A model generated the notes under the pieces. It searched no databases, was not told the origin of the DNA, and worked only from the letters and a program-made list of their open reading frames with translations. DNA of 50,257 nucleotides, from NCBI RefSeq assembly GCF_905200055.1, contig NZ_CAJKIS010000014.1, forward strand, positions 1 to 50,257, given 5' to 3'. Shown one piece after another: positions 43,341 through 50,257 of the stretch (position 1 is the first letter of the stretch; each line of letters opens with the position of its first letter). Both the position numbers and the translations under genes were made by a program. This DNA is from an uncultured Fusobacterium sp. Lineage in GTDB: Bacteria; Fusobacteriota; Fusobacteriia; Fusobacteriales; Fusobacteriaceae.

Positions 43341-44043
43341 TTACTTTCAACCCCTTTTCTACATTTCTCATAACTTTAGTAAATAATGCTGTTAATACTA
43401 GATAGATAAGTCCAACTGCTAATAGTGGTTCTACCCCTCTATATGTTTGGCTTGTAATTATATTTGCTGATCTCAATAGATCTACTCCTCCGATAAATCC
43501 AACAATTGAAGTTTCTTTTAAAAGAGTTATAAACTCACTTACAAGAGCTGGAAGGATTTTTTTAATAGCTTGAGGTATGATAACCTCTTTCATTGCTACA
43601 CCATAAGGCATTCCTAAAGCTCTAGCAGCTTCCATTTGTCCTTTATCTAATCCCTCAATACCTGCTCTTATTATCTCAGCAACATATGCTCCAGAGTTAA
43701 TCCCAAATGAAAGTCCAGCTATAACAAGGATAGGTGTATCTCTTAAAACTCCAACAAATATTAAGTTTGCTAAGATCATCAATTGTACAACTGCTGGAGT
43801 ACCTCTAATTATATCGACATATCCAAAAGCCAAAGAAGATATTGGGTTGAACTTTTCCCAACCTTTTTTATGCTTTAATGGATAAAATTGTGAAAGCTCC
43901 ATAAGTGCAATTAAGATACCAAGGATAATTCCTATCATAGTAGCTAACAGTGTTGTTCCGATTGAAAAAGCTAGACCATTTAAGATATACATGTATCTAT
44001 CTCCTCCAATAAAAATATCTTTCAGTAAAACTAAGTAATCCAT
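43333..44043 (-). CDS. Amino acid ABC transporter permease (GlnP/ArtM/HisM type)
   Basis: A 236-residue inner-membrane protein with about five spans and the coupling loop EAARALGMPYGVAMKEVIIPQA (residues about 152-173) before GFIGGVDLLRSAN. It is the first structural gene of the operon, with AAGGGGG before the ATG. It is preceded by a 310-nt leader carrying a small Arg-rich ORF and two terminators (see those entries). Confidence 0.92.
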   Translation of the reverse strand: MDYLVLLKDIFIGGDRYMYILNGLAFSIGTTLLATMIGIILGILIALMELSQFYPLKHKKGWEKFNPISSLAFGYVDIIRGTPAVVQLMILANLIFVGVLRDTPILVIAGLSFGINSGAYVAEIIRAGIEGLDKGQMEAARALGMPYGVAMKEVIIPQAIKKILPALVSEFITLLKETSIVGFIGGVDLLRSANIITSQTYRGVEPLLAVGLIYLVLTALFTKVMRNVEKGLKVSD

Positions 44044-44087
44044 TTGTTTCCCCCTTTATAATAATTAAAATTTTATTACTTGATTAT

Positions 44088-44119
44088 AAAAAAAATGCAA
44101 CCTCTAAAAAGGCTGCATT
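44088..44119 (-). terminator. Leader terminator 2 of the amino acid ABC operon
   Basis: On the minus strand AATGCAGCC (44119-44111) pairs with GGTTGCATT (44102-44094, one G-U) and is followed by a run of T, 45 nt before the permease ATG. Confidence 0.8.
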
Positions 44120-44129
44120 AAACTTTTAA

Positions 44130-44159
44130 TAAAAAAATCAATAGAATAAATCTATTGAT
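44130..44159 (-). terminator. Leader terminator 1 of the amino acid ABC operon
   Basis: On the minus strand ATCAATAGA (44159-44151) pairs with TCTATTGAT (44145-44137) with a 5-nt loop and a run of seven T. Its 5' arm, TGATCAAT, can pair instead with GTTGATCA near the end of the leader ORF, a possible antiterminator. Confidence 0.8.
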
Positions 44160-44244
44160 CACATTTCACTCTATGCTCATGGAATAAAAAATATAAATAG
44201 AAAAATTATAATCTATATTTTATACCCAATCTTTTCAAGAAAGT

Positions 44245-44325
44245 TTAAATTTGATCAACCAATTTTAAAGAATAAGGTTTAGTATTTAATTTTTGATTTT
44301 TCCTTATCCTAAATCTCCTGATCAT
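44245..44325 (-). CDS. 26-aa Arg-rich leader peptide
   Basis: The minus-strand ORF starts at ATG 44325, preceded by the strong ribosome site GAGGAGGGG, and ends with TAA at 44245. The first residues are MIRRFRIRKN: four arginines within eight codons (AGG, AGA, AGG, AGG). The rest is Lys/Asn-rich. It lies after a strong promoter and before two terminators and the amino acid ABC genes, the layout of attenuation leaders. Stem GGATAAGG/CCTTATTC overlaps the Arg codons. Arginine-dependent attenuation is inferred; the alternative is an independent small gene. Confidence 0.65.
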   Translation of the reverse strand: MIRRFRIRKNQKLNTKPYSLKLVDQI

Positions 44326-44360
44326 TTTTCCCCTCCTCGTTTACTTTTTTGATTTGCCTA

Positions 44361-44389
44361 ATTGTACAACCTAAAAAAATAAAAGTCAA
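44361..44389 (-). promoter_or_regulatory. Promoter of the amino acid ABC operon leader
   Basis: On the minus strand TTGACT (44389-44384), a 17-bp spacer and TACAAT (44366-44361). The RNA would start about 44354, giving a leader of about 310 nt. Confidence 0.8.
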
Positions 44390-44405
44390 GCATTTTTTTA
44401 GATAA

Positions 44406-44438
44406 TTTATTTTTATTTGTTTCAAAAATAAAAATAAA
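44406..44438. repeat. 13-bp perfect inverted repeat between divergent promoters
   Basis: TTTATTTTTATTT (44406-44418) and AAATAAAAATAAA (44426-44438) are perfect arms with a 7-nt loop. It lies between the two -35 boxes of asnA and the ABC operon, so it could be a shared operator. Pure A/T makes its significance uncertain. Confidence 0.35.
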
Positions 44439-44462
44439 TTTCAATTTAAAGAGGGGGAAGTA

Positions 44463-44491
44463 TTGACTTTTTTGAATAATAATGCTATTAT
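44463..44491 (+). promoter_or_regulatory. Promoter of asnA
   Basis: TTGACT (44463-44468), a 17-bp spacer and TATTAT (44486-44491), 51 bp before the ATG. Confidence 0.8.
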
Positions 44492-44542
44492 AAAAGACAT
44501 TAATACTATATTGAAGGAAATTATAATTAAGGACGTGGTAAA

Positions 44543-45526
44543 ATGAGTTACAAATCAAAATTAGATCTTAGACAAACAGAGGTTGCAATAAAGCAAGTAA
44601 AGGACTTCTTTGAAAGAGAGTTAGCAAAAGAGCTAAATCTTACAAGGGTATCAGCTCCATTATTTGTTAAACCTGAATCAGGATTAAATGACAACCTTAG
44701 TGGAATTGAAAGACCTGTAAGCTTTATAACAAAAGCAGGAGACAAAGCTGAAATAGTTCATTCTTTGGCAAAATGGAAGAGAATGGCACTTCATAATTAT
44801 AACTTCAATATAGGTGAAGGGCTTTATACAGATATGAATGCAATTAGAAGAGATGAAGATACAGACTTTATACATTCATACTATGTTGACCAATGGGATT
44901 GGGAAAAAATTATAGCAAAAGAGGATAGAACAGAAGAAACTTTAAAATCAATAGTTGAAGGAATCTTTGGGGTTTTAAAAAATACTGAAGATTATATTTG
45001 TGGACTTTATCCAGAACTTTCAAGAAAAGTTCCTGAAAAAATTACATTTATAACTACACAAGAGTTAGAGGATAAATACCCTCTTCTTACTCCAAAAGAG
45101 AGAGAACATGCAGCAGCTAAAGAGTATGGAGCAATATTTATTATGAAGATTGGAGGAGTTTTAAACTCTGGAGAAAAACATGATGGAAGAGCTCCTGACT
45201 ATGATGATTGGGAACTAAATGGAGATATTATTCTATATTATGAGCCTTTAGGAATTGGATTAGAGCTTTCATCTATGGGAATAAGAGTTGATGAAGATTC
45301 TCTAGCTAAGCAGCTTAAAATTGCTGGTTGTGAAGATAGAAAAACTCTTGAATATCATAGAATGCTATTAAATAGAGAACTTCCATATACAATTGGAGGA
45401 GGTTTAGGACAATCTCGTATCTGTTTATTCTTCCTAGATAAATTACATATTGGAGAAGTTCAAGCTTCTATGTGGCCAAAAGAGGTTCATGAAATTTGTA
45501 AAAAACTAAATATTCATTTATTATAA
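44543..45526 (+). CDS. asnA: Aspartate-ammonia ligase (asparagine synthetase A)
   Basis: A 327-residue cytoplasmic enzyme making asparagine from aspartate, ammonia and ATP, at the usual AsnA length. It has the class II tRNA-synthetase-like fold. Recognisable segments are NLTRVSAPLFV, the conserved SGLNDNLSGIERPV stretch, the DMNAIRRDE motif and the C-terminal GGGLGQSRICLFFLDK (motif 3). It is monocistronic, divergent from the amino acid transporter and followed by a terminator. Confidence 0.95.
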   Translation: MSYKSKLDLRQTEVAIKQVKDFFERELAKELNLTRVSAPLFVKPESGLNDNLSGIERPVSFITKAGDKAEIVHSLAKWKRMALHNYNFNIGEGLYTDMNAIRRDEDTDFIHSYYVDQWDWEKIIAKEDRTEETLKSIVEGIFGVLKNTEDYICGLYPELSRKVPEKITFITTQELEDKYPLLTPKEREHAAAKEYGAIFIMKIGGVLNSGEKHDGRAPDYDDWELNGDIILYYEPLGIGLELSSMGIRVDEDSLAKQLKIAGCEDRKTLEYHRMLLNRELPYTIGGGLGQSRICLFFLDKLHIGEVQASMWPKEVHEICKKLNIHLL

Positions 45527-45532
45527 AAATCT

Positions 45533-45571
45533 ACCCCTAAACTCTATAATGAATTTAGGGGTTTTATATTT
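45533..45571 (+). terminator. Terminator of asnA
   Basis: ACCCCTAAA (45533-45541) and TTTAGGGGT (45554-45562) form a perfect 9-bp stem followed by T-rich sequence, just before the end of metH on the other strand. Confidence 0.8.
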
Positions 45572-45577
45572 TTAGAG

Positions 45578-48500
45578 TTATTTTAATAAATTACTTTCAA
45601 AATCTAAATAAAAACTTTTAGGATTAGAAATATATATACCACAAACAGAACTTAAGGGAGTCATAGCAAAAGAATCTGTAAGCTTAGCTCCTGTTTTTTC
45701 TCCATTTACTAATTTAAAAATATTTTCTTTCATTGAGTGGTTTGGAAGAGATGAATATCCAATAGCTGGCCGAATATTTATGTTCCAAATATTTTTGCTA
45801 ATATATCTTTGTAAATATTCAGCCCCAGCTTCAACTATTCTAGTGAGAAGAATTTTTTCAAGTAAAATTAAAAAATCATCATCTTTAGGGGCTAAGGAAC
45901 TATTAATAGACACAACAAACCCTCCTATATAGTCATTTTTATTGAAAAAATCTCCAAGAGATAAAACTTGATTGTTATGTTTTTCTCTTATAAATTCCAA
46001 TATAAAATTTTTATTCTCATCTTTTACAATAACAGAATCTCCTTCTTTTTCGCAAGGAAAAATTCCAAAAGCACATTTGACACATATATTATTTTTATCC
46101 ATAGTATTTATAAGTTCTTTTGATGCCTTTAGCACATTTTTTTCTTCAGAAGTTGATTTTACCTTAAAGTTATGAAGTAAAATATCATAATTTATAAGAG
46201 ATTCTACATCTTTAACTGGTATTTCAATAAAATTTTTACCTATATTTTTGGGAATTATTACAGATGAATCAAAATTTTTCTCATTTTCTTCCTTAATAAT
46301 TTTCTCTTTTTTATTATTAAAATACAATTCAGATATTTCATGTAATTTTTTTGATTCTTCTAATAAAAATTTCTCTTTCTTATTAGAATAGATATTATTA
46401 ATAATTGAAAGGGTGTTTATTGCATCAGTTACATGGAGAGTTTTATTTTTATATAAAGGCTCAAGTTTTACTGCTGTATGAAGTTTAGAGGTAGTTGCTC
46501 CAGCAATAAGGACTGGAATATCAAGATTGCTTTCATTAAAAAGTTCTAGAATTTTCTCCATTTCTTTTAAAGATGGGCTTATCAATCCACTTAAAGTAAC
46601 AACATCAACTTTTTCTTTTTTAGTCGTTTCTAAAATTTTCTCTCTTGAAACCATTACTCCTAAATCTATTATTTCATAACCATTACATTTTAACACTGTT
46701 CCAACAATATTTTTTCCAATATCATGGACATCTCCAGCAACTGTTGCCATAAGAATTTTTCCCTTAGATTGAATCTTATAATTTTGCTCAAAAAGAGGAG
46801 TTAAAATATCAATAGTTTTATTCATTACACTAGCAGAACGGATAAGTTGAGGAAGATAAAGTTCTCCATTTTCAAACATATTTCCTATTTTTTCCATTCC
46901 AGGAATTAAAATTTTTTCTATTACATCTATTGGAGAGTAGTGTTTCAATGCTTCATCAATATCCTCATTAAAAGTTGTGCTTCCTCCATAAATAAGTGCT
47001 TCTTGAATTTTCTCTTCCACACTATTTGAATTAGATTTTTTTATAGTAGATTCATTTTTTTTAATTGAAAGGGATAATATTTCATCTAAGGCACTTTCCT
47101 TTCCATCTATTAAATTTTTTATAATTTTTTTCCCTTCTAAAGAAAGTTCAGGAGATTTTTCACTTGGATTCATAATAGCAAAATTCATTCCAAGTTTTTT
47201 CCCTTCATCTAAAAAAATAGAGTGAATTGACGCACGAAGGGGATTATTTCCTCTAAAAGCAAATGAAAGATTGCTAAGTCCTCCAATAATTCCACATTTT
47301 AGATTTTCTTTTATCCAAGCACAAGCTTTTAAAAAATTGATACCATTATATCTATCACTTTCACTACCTGTTCCAATAGTTAAAATATTAGGATCAAAAA
47401 TAATCTCCCAATTTTCAAAAGCTAGCTCTTTTAAAATTTTATATGAACGATTGCAAATCTCTATCTTTCTTTCAAAAGAAACACCTTGCCCATTTTCATC
47501 AAAAGCCATCACTACAACAATAGCTCCATATTTTTTTATAATTTTAGCTTTTTCTATAAATTTCTCTTCTCCCTCTTTCAAGCTAATAGAGTTTACTATT
47601 CCTCTACCAGAGATATTTTTTAGAGCTATTTCTATTGTTTTAAAGTCTGATGAATCTATCATAATAGGATATTTTGATACAAGAGGATCATTTTGAATAA
47701 CACGAAGATATTTTTTCATCTCCTCACTTGAATTTAAAAGTCCATCATCCATATTTATATCTATAATCTTAGCCCCATTTTTTATTTGAGAACGAGCAAT
47801 CTCAAGAGCTTTTATATAATTTTTCTCTTCTATTAAATTTTTAAAAATTTTTGATCCTGCCACATTATTTCTCTCTCCAACAGTAGAAAATTTATCTTCA
47901 AAATTATATACTTCATTTCCAGATATATAATTTGATTTTTTATTGAAATTTTTTACAGGTCTTGGAGTTTTTTCCTTTACAAGCTTTGCTATTGCAGAAA
48001 TATGAGCAAAGTGAGTACCACAACAACCACCTAAAATATTTACACATTTCTCTTTAACTAGCTCTTTTAAATCCTCTACCATCTTTTTTGGAGTTTCATC
48101 ATACTCGCCATTTTCATTTGGTAGTCCAGCATTAGGATATAATGAGATATATTTATTAGTAAATTTTTCAAGTTTTTTTATAAGTGGAACTAAATCCTTT
48201 GCTCCAAATGAGCAGTTTAAACCAAATGATATTATAAAATCTCTATCTAAGGCAACTACTAATGATTCTATACTTTGTCCTGAAAGAAGTTTTCCCTGCT
48301 TATTTACAGTGGCAGATATCATAACTGGTAGTGTTCTCTCTATTTTTTCAAATACCTCTTCACAAGCAATAACAGCAGCTTTTGCATTAATTCCATCAAA
48401 TATAGTTTCAATTAAAATAATATCTACTCCACCATCTATTAAACCTATTATTTGCTCAAAATAAGCCTCTTTAAGTTTGTCAAAAGATACTTGCCTTTCA

Positions 48501-48901
48501 TAAGGGATATCTCCTGTTGGAATAGATGCACTTTTACTTGTAGGACCTACTGAACCTGCCACCCAAACTTTTTTACCTGTTTTTTTAAAATATTCATCTC
48601 TTGCCTCTAAAGCTAACTCTCCACTTTTTTTAGCAAACTCATATGATCTCTCTTCTAAATTATATTCACTTAGTGAGATTCTATTGGAATTAAATGAGTT
48701 TGTTTCAATAATATCTGCTCCAGCTTCAATATATTTCAGATGAATTTCTTTAATAACTTCAGGTTTTGTTATATTTAATATCTCATTACAACCTTTATTG
48801 CCTAAAAAGCAACTATCTTCAAAATTATATTTTTGTATAGCTGTTCCAGTCGCTCCATCTAAAACAAGAATTTTATTATTTAATTGCTCTATTAATTTCA
48901 T
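45578..48901 (-). CDS. metH: Cobalamin-dependent methionine synthase
   Basis: A 1107-residue enzyme moving a methyl group from 5-methyltetrahydrofolate via cobalamin to homocysteine. Domains in order: homocysteine/zinc domain (1-320; zinc cysteines in LNCSFG and GGCCGTH), pterin domain (about 340-600), cobalamin cap and B12 domain (about 635-870, DVHDIGKNIVG with the cobalt-ligand His), and a reactivation domain at the C-terminus with RPAIGYSSLPNHSMK, the AdoMet site. It is about 120 residues shorter than E. coli MetH, chiefly in the last part. ATG 48901 is chosen because GAGGGGG lies 8 nt before it. It overlaps metF by 26 bp and is controlled by the upstream S-box. Confidence 0.94.
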   Translation of the reverse strand: MKLIEQLNNKILVLDGATGTAIQKYNFEDSCFLGNKGCNEILNITKPEVIKEIHLKYIEAGADIIETNSFNSNRISLSEYNLEERSYEFAKKSGELALEARDEYFKKTGKKVWVAGSVGPTSKSASIPTGDIPYERQVSFDKLKEAYFEQIIGLIDGGVDIILIETIFDGINAKAAVIACEEVFEKIERTLPVMISATVNKQGKLLSGQSIESLVVALDRDFIISFGLNCSFGAKDLVPLIKKLEKFTNKYISLYPNAGLPNENGEYDETPKKMVEDLKELVKEKCVNILGGCCGTHFAHISAIAKLVKEKTPRPVKNFNKKSNYISGNEVYNFEDKFSTVGERNNVAGSKIFKNLIEEKNYIKALEIARSQIKNGAKIIDINMDDGLLNSSEEMKKYLRVIQNDPLVSKYPIMIDSSDFKTIEIALKNISGRGIVNSISLKEGEEKFIEKAKIIKKYGAIVVVMAFDENGQGVSFERKIEICNRSYKILKELAFENWEIIFDPNILTIGTGSESDRYNGINFLKACAWIKENLKCGIIGGLSNLSFAFRGNNPLRASIHSIFLDEGKKLGMNFAIMNPSEKSPELSLEGKKIIKNLIDGKESALDEILSLSIKKNESTIKKSNSNSVEEKIQEALIYGGSTTFNEDIDEALKHYSPIDVIEKILIPGMEKIGNMFENGELYLPQLIRSASVMNKTIDILTPLFEQNYKIQSKGKILMATVAGDVHDIGKNIVGTVLKCNGYEIIDLGVMVSREKILETTKKEKVDVVTLSGLISPSLKEMEKILELFNESNLDIPVLIAGATTSKLHTAVKLEPLYKNKTLHVTDAINTLSIINNIYSNKKEKFLLEESKKLHEISELYFNNKKEKIIKEENEKNFDSSVIIPKNIGKNFIEIPVKDVESLINYDILLHNFKVKSTSEEKNVLKASKELINTMDKNNICVKCAFGIFPCEKEGDSVIVKDENKNFILEFIREKHNNQVLSLGDFFNKNDYIGGFVVSINSSLAPKDDDFLILLEKILLTRIVEAGAEYLQRYISKNIWNINIRPAIGYSSLPNHSMKENIFKLVNGEKTGAKLTDSFAMTPLSSVCGIYISNPKSFYLDFESNLLK

Positions 48902-49778
48902 TATGTTCCCCCTCAAAATCTGCTCTTATATTTGTTATACTATCTATGATTTTTTTAGCCATTTCTACTTTATTCATTGTATAAATATGTATTCCATCAA
49001 TATCAGATGTCATAAGATCTATAATCTGTTCTGTTGCATAGGCGATTCCTGCTTCTTTAAGAGCTTTTGGATTGTTCTCATATCTATCTAAGATTTTTCT
49101 TAATTTCTCAGGTATTGTACAACCACAAAGAGAGGTTATTTTTCTTATCTGTTTAGCATTTGTTACAGGCATAATTCCTGCAATTAAAGGAGTATTTATA
49201 TTAAGCTTTTTTAATTTTTTTCTAAACTCATAAAATTGTTCATTATCAAAAAAGATTTGGGATATTAAAAAATCTACTCCACTATCAACTTTTATCTTTA
49301 AATTAAAAAGATCCAAAAGATCATTAGTATCTTGATGCCCCTCTGGATAAAATGCTCCACCTAAAGAGAAATCTCTGCTTTTTAGATATTTAACAAGATC
49401 ACAAGAATGAGAAAAATTACCTGCTTTAATAGGCGATCCATCTTTTGGATAATCTCCTCGAAGAGCTAAAATATTTTCTATATTATTTCTTTCTAAATCT
49501 TCTACAATACTGTCAATTTCCTTTTCAGTCGCTCCTAAACAAGTTAAATGAGCAAGAGCTTCTATATGATTTTGATTTTTTATTTTAGAAGCGATTTCAA
49601 CTGTTCTACTTCTAGTCGATCCCCCAGCTCCATAAGTAACACTTATAAAATCTGGTTTTAGTTTAGCAAGTTCATCAATTACTGAAAAAACTTCATCAAG
49701 TGAATAAAGTTCATTTGGTGGAAATACTTCAAATGATATAGTTGGTTTCTTTTTTATAAATAATTCTGTTATTTTCAT
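48876..49778 (-). CDS. metF: 5,10-methylenetetrahydrofolate reductase
   Basis: A 300-residue flavoprotein making 5-methyltetrahydrofolate, the donor for MetH. The barrel signatures SFEVFPPNELYSLDEV, FISVTYGAGGS, HLTCLGATEKEID and ILALRGDYP are present; GDYP is the folate-binding motif. ATG 49778 is used because GGAGG lies 6 nt before it, although a longer ORF extends upstream to 49820. It is the first gene after the SAM riboswitch, transcribed together with metH. Confidence 0.95.
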   Translation of the reverse strand: MKITELFIKKKPTISFEVFPPNELYSLDEVFSVIDELAKLKPDFISVTYGAGGSTRSRTVEIASKIKNQNHIEALAHLTCLGATEKEIDSIVEDLERNNIENILALRGDYPKDGSPIKAGNFSHSCDLVKYLKSRDFSLGGAFYPEGHQDTNDLLDLFNLKIKVDSGVDFLISQIFFDNEQFYEFRKKLKKLNINTPLIAGIMPVTNAKQIRKITSLCGCTIPEKLRKILDRYENNPKALKEAGIAYATEQIIDLMTSDIDGIHIYTMNKVEMAKKIIDSITNIRADFEGEHNEINRAIK

Positions 49779-49803
49779 ATTTATCCTCCAAAAATTTTTA
49801 AAA

Positions 49804-49838
49804 TAAAAAACTTCCTTCACCTAATAGATGAAAGAAGT
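49804..49838 (-). terminator. Terminator of the S-box riboswitch
   Basis: On the minus strand ACTTCTTTCA (49838-49829) pairs with TGAAGGAAGT (49819-49810) and is followed by a T-run. The loop sequence CATCTATTA can instead pair with TGATAGATG at the 3' side of the aptamer, the antiterminator. Confidence 0.88.
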
Positions 49839-49855
49839 CTAGTTGATTTTTAGAG

Positions 49856-49945
49856 TTTACCATCTATCAGGAATTAGCACCACATTCAAAAGAATAGGTT
49901 GCTGAGATATCAAAGGGCCTGTCCCTCCATCTCTCTATATGGAAA
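49856..49945 (-). promoter_or_regulatory. SAM-I (S-box) riboswitch before metF-metH
   Basis: On the minus strand the S-box core is plain: AGAGATGGAGGGACAGGCCC, then GATATCTCAGCAACC, and GGTGCTAATTCC with helices P1-P4 in order. SAM binding stabilises P1, releasing the terminator downstream, so high SAM turns metF and metH off. Confidence 0.95.
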
Positions 49946-49957
49946 TTATTTTTCAGA

Positions 49958-49986
49958 ATTTTAACATAAAAAAATATATACGTCAA
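49958..49986 (-). promoter_or_regulatory. Promoter of the metF-metH operon
   Basis: On the minus strand TTGACG (49986-49981), a 17-bp spacer and TAAAAT (49963-49958), just upstream of the S-box. The remaining gap 49987-50164 is A/T-rich without visible features. Confidence 0.8.
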
Positions 49987-50164
49987 CAAAAAATAAGATG
50001 TTTAAATTATAAAGAATATATAAATTTAATATAGAAATTATATGAAAAATCAAAATTTAATTTTCTATTTTTTAAATGTTTTATTTAAAGTGTAATTATA
50101 AGAAAAGAGTACTGTAATTATAGAAAACAATTGATACCATAAAGAAAAAAAGGATCTAATTATG

Positions 50165-50257
50165 TGTACTGCACCCAAAATCTTAGACAACTAAGATGGA
50201 GTGTGTAGTTTTTTTATGGCTAAATTAACAAATGAACAACGAATTGAAATTTATGAA
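50165..50257 (+). mobile_element. Left end of an IS3-family insertion sequence (partial)
   Basis: The segment opens with TGTACTGCACCCAAAATC, like the terminal repeat of IS3-family (IS150-type) elements, which begin TG and contain CCCAAA. A hairpin ATCTTAG/CTAAGAT (50180-50186, 50191-50197) follows, then a transposase start. The element runs off the window, so its right end and target duplication cannot be seen. Confidence 0.65.
50216..50257 (+). CDS. IS3-family transposase orfA, N-terminus (partial)
   Basis: The last 14 codons of the window read MAKLTNEQRIEIYE, typical of the first helix of the helix-turn-helix domain of IS150-type OrfA proteins. The ATG lies 51 bp inside the terminal repeat. 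The protein continues beyond the window. Confidence 0.6.
   Translation, partial: MAKLTNEQRIEIYE

Noticed and set aside
44130..44325. T-box leader before the amino acid transporter
   Set aside because: The conserved T-box sequence (AGGGTGGNACCGCG-type) and specifier loop are absent; the small Arg-rich ORF offers a better explanation.
47271..47696. 141-aa plus-strand ORF opposite metH
   Set aside because: It is an antisense shadow of the pterin domain of metH, with no ribosome site or recognisable domain.
48902..48916. Upstream TTG start for metH
   Set aside because: The ribosome site GAGGGGG lies within that extension; ATG at 48901 has correct spacing.
50180..50197. Hairpin in the IS left end as a gene terminator
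   Set aside because: It lacks a T-run directly after it and lies inside the insertion sequence end, so it more likely belongs to the element.

Overview
The window is very AT-rich (the non-coding DNA especially so). It has strong Shine-Dalgarno sequences, many short intrinsic terminators and A/T-ending codons, and it combines Firmicutes-like regulation (S-box and purine riboswitches, PgpH/YbeY/DgkA order, YesS-like AraC sensor) with Gram-negative envelope genes (lipid A/LPS sugar-modification enzymes, LAB_N protein). That mixture points to Fusobacteriota, most likely a Fusobacterium species; the species is not decided by the sequence. The assignment is inference from gene content and composition.

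Layout. 1-4.7 kb: the end of an ABC operon for uptake of unsaturated uronic-acid oligosaccharides (ATPase tail, two LplB/YtcP-type permeases, GH88 unsaturated glucuronyl hydrolase, periplasmic binding protein), followed by a membrane-anchored AraC regulator (5.1-7.3 kb) and a MalY/PatB aminotransferase. 8.8-13.8 kb: a GH2 beta-galactosidase tail-to-tail with a LacI-type repressor, then a YczE-like membrane protein. 13.9-22.9 kb: an envelope-modification island. A two-component system (OmpR-type regulator plus histidine kinase) sits between an ArnT-like transferase on the minus strand and a plus-strand operon of GT2 polyprenyl-phosphate sugar synthase, LAB_N protein, second ArnT-like transferase, UDP-uronate epimerase and UDP-glucose dehydrogenase. 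PmrA-box-like direct repeats lie before all three transcription units, and a 219-bp structured element with 13-bp inverted ends lies in the gap before the first ArnT-like gene.

23.1-25.5 kb: TARG1-like macrodomain, M42 aminopeptidase, PuuD-like amidotransferase hydrolase. 25.8-31.7 kb: a purine salvage/catabolism cluster led by a guanine-class riboswitch: NCS2 permease, three-subunit xanthine dehydrogenase and xanthine phosphoribosyltransferase. 31.9-32.1 kb: a tiny orphan CRISPR array (three repeats, two 36-nt spacers). 32.2-39.5 kb: a housekeeping operon: DinG-type helicase with an N-terminal JAMM domain, PgpH-type c-di-AMP phosphodiesterase, YbeY, a DgkA-PAP2 fusion and a lipase-like protein. 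39.6-41.6 kb: tRNA-Leu(GAG), a 55-aa membrane peptide, cold-shock protein, lipoprotein amidase and HU.

41.8-45.5 kb: a polar amino acid ABC transporter operon whose approximately 310-nt leader encodes a 26-aa Arg-rich peptide followed by two terminators, divergent from asparagine synthetase AsnA. 45.6-50 kb: metF-metH under an S-box (SAM-I) riboswitch. The window ends in the left end of an IS3-family insertion sequence.

The most interesting points are the Arg-rich leader peptide, the orphan CRISPR array, the JAMM-helicase fusion, the structured inverted-repeat element, and the shared PmrA-like boxes that tie the two-component system to an apparent uronic-acid lipid A/LPS decoration pathway.
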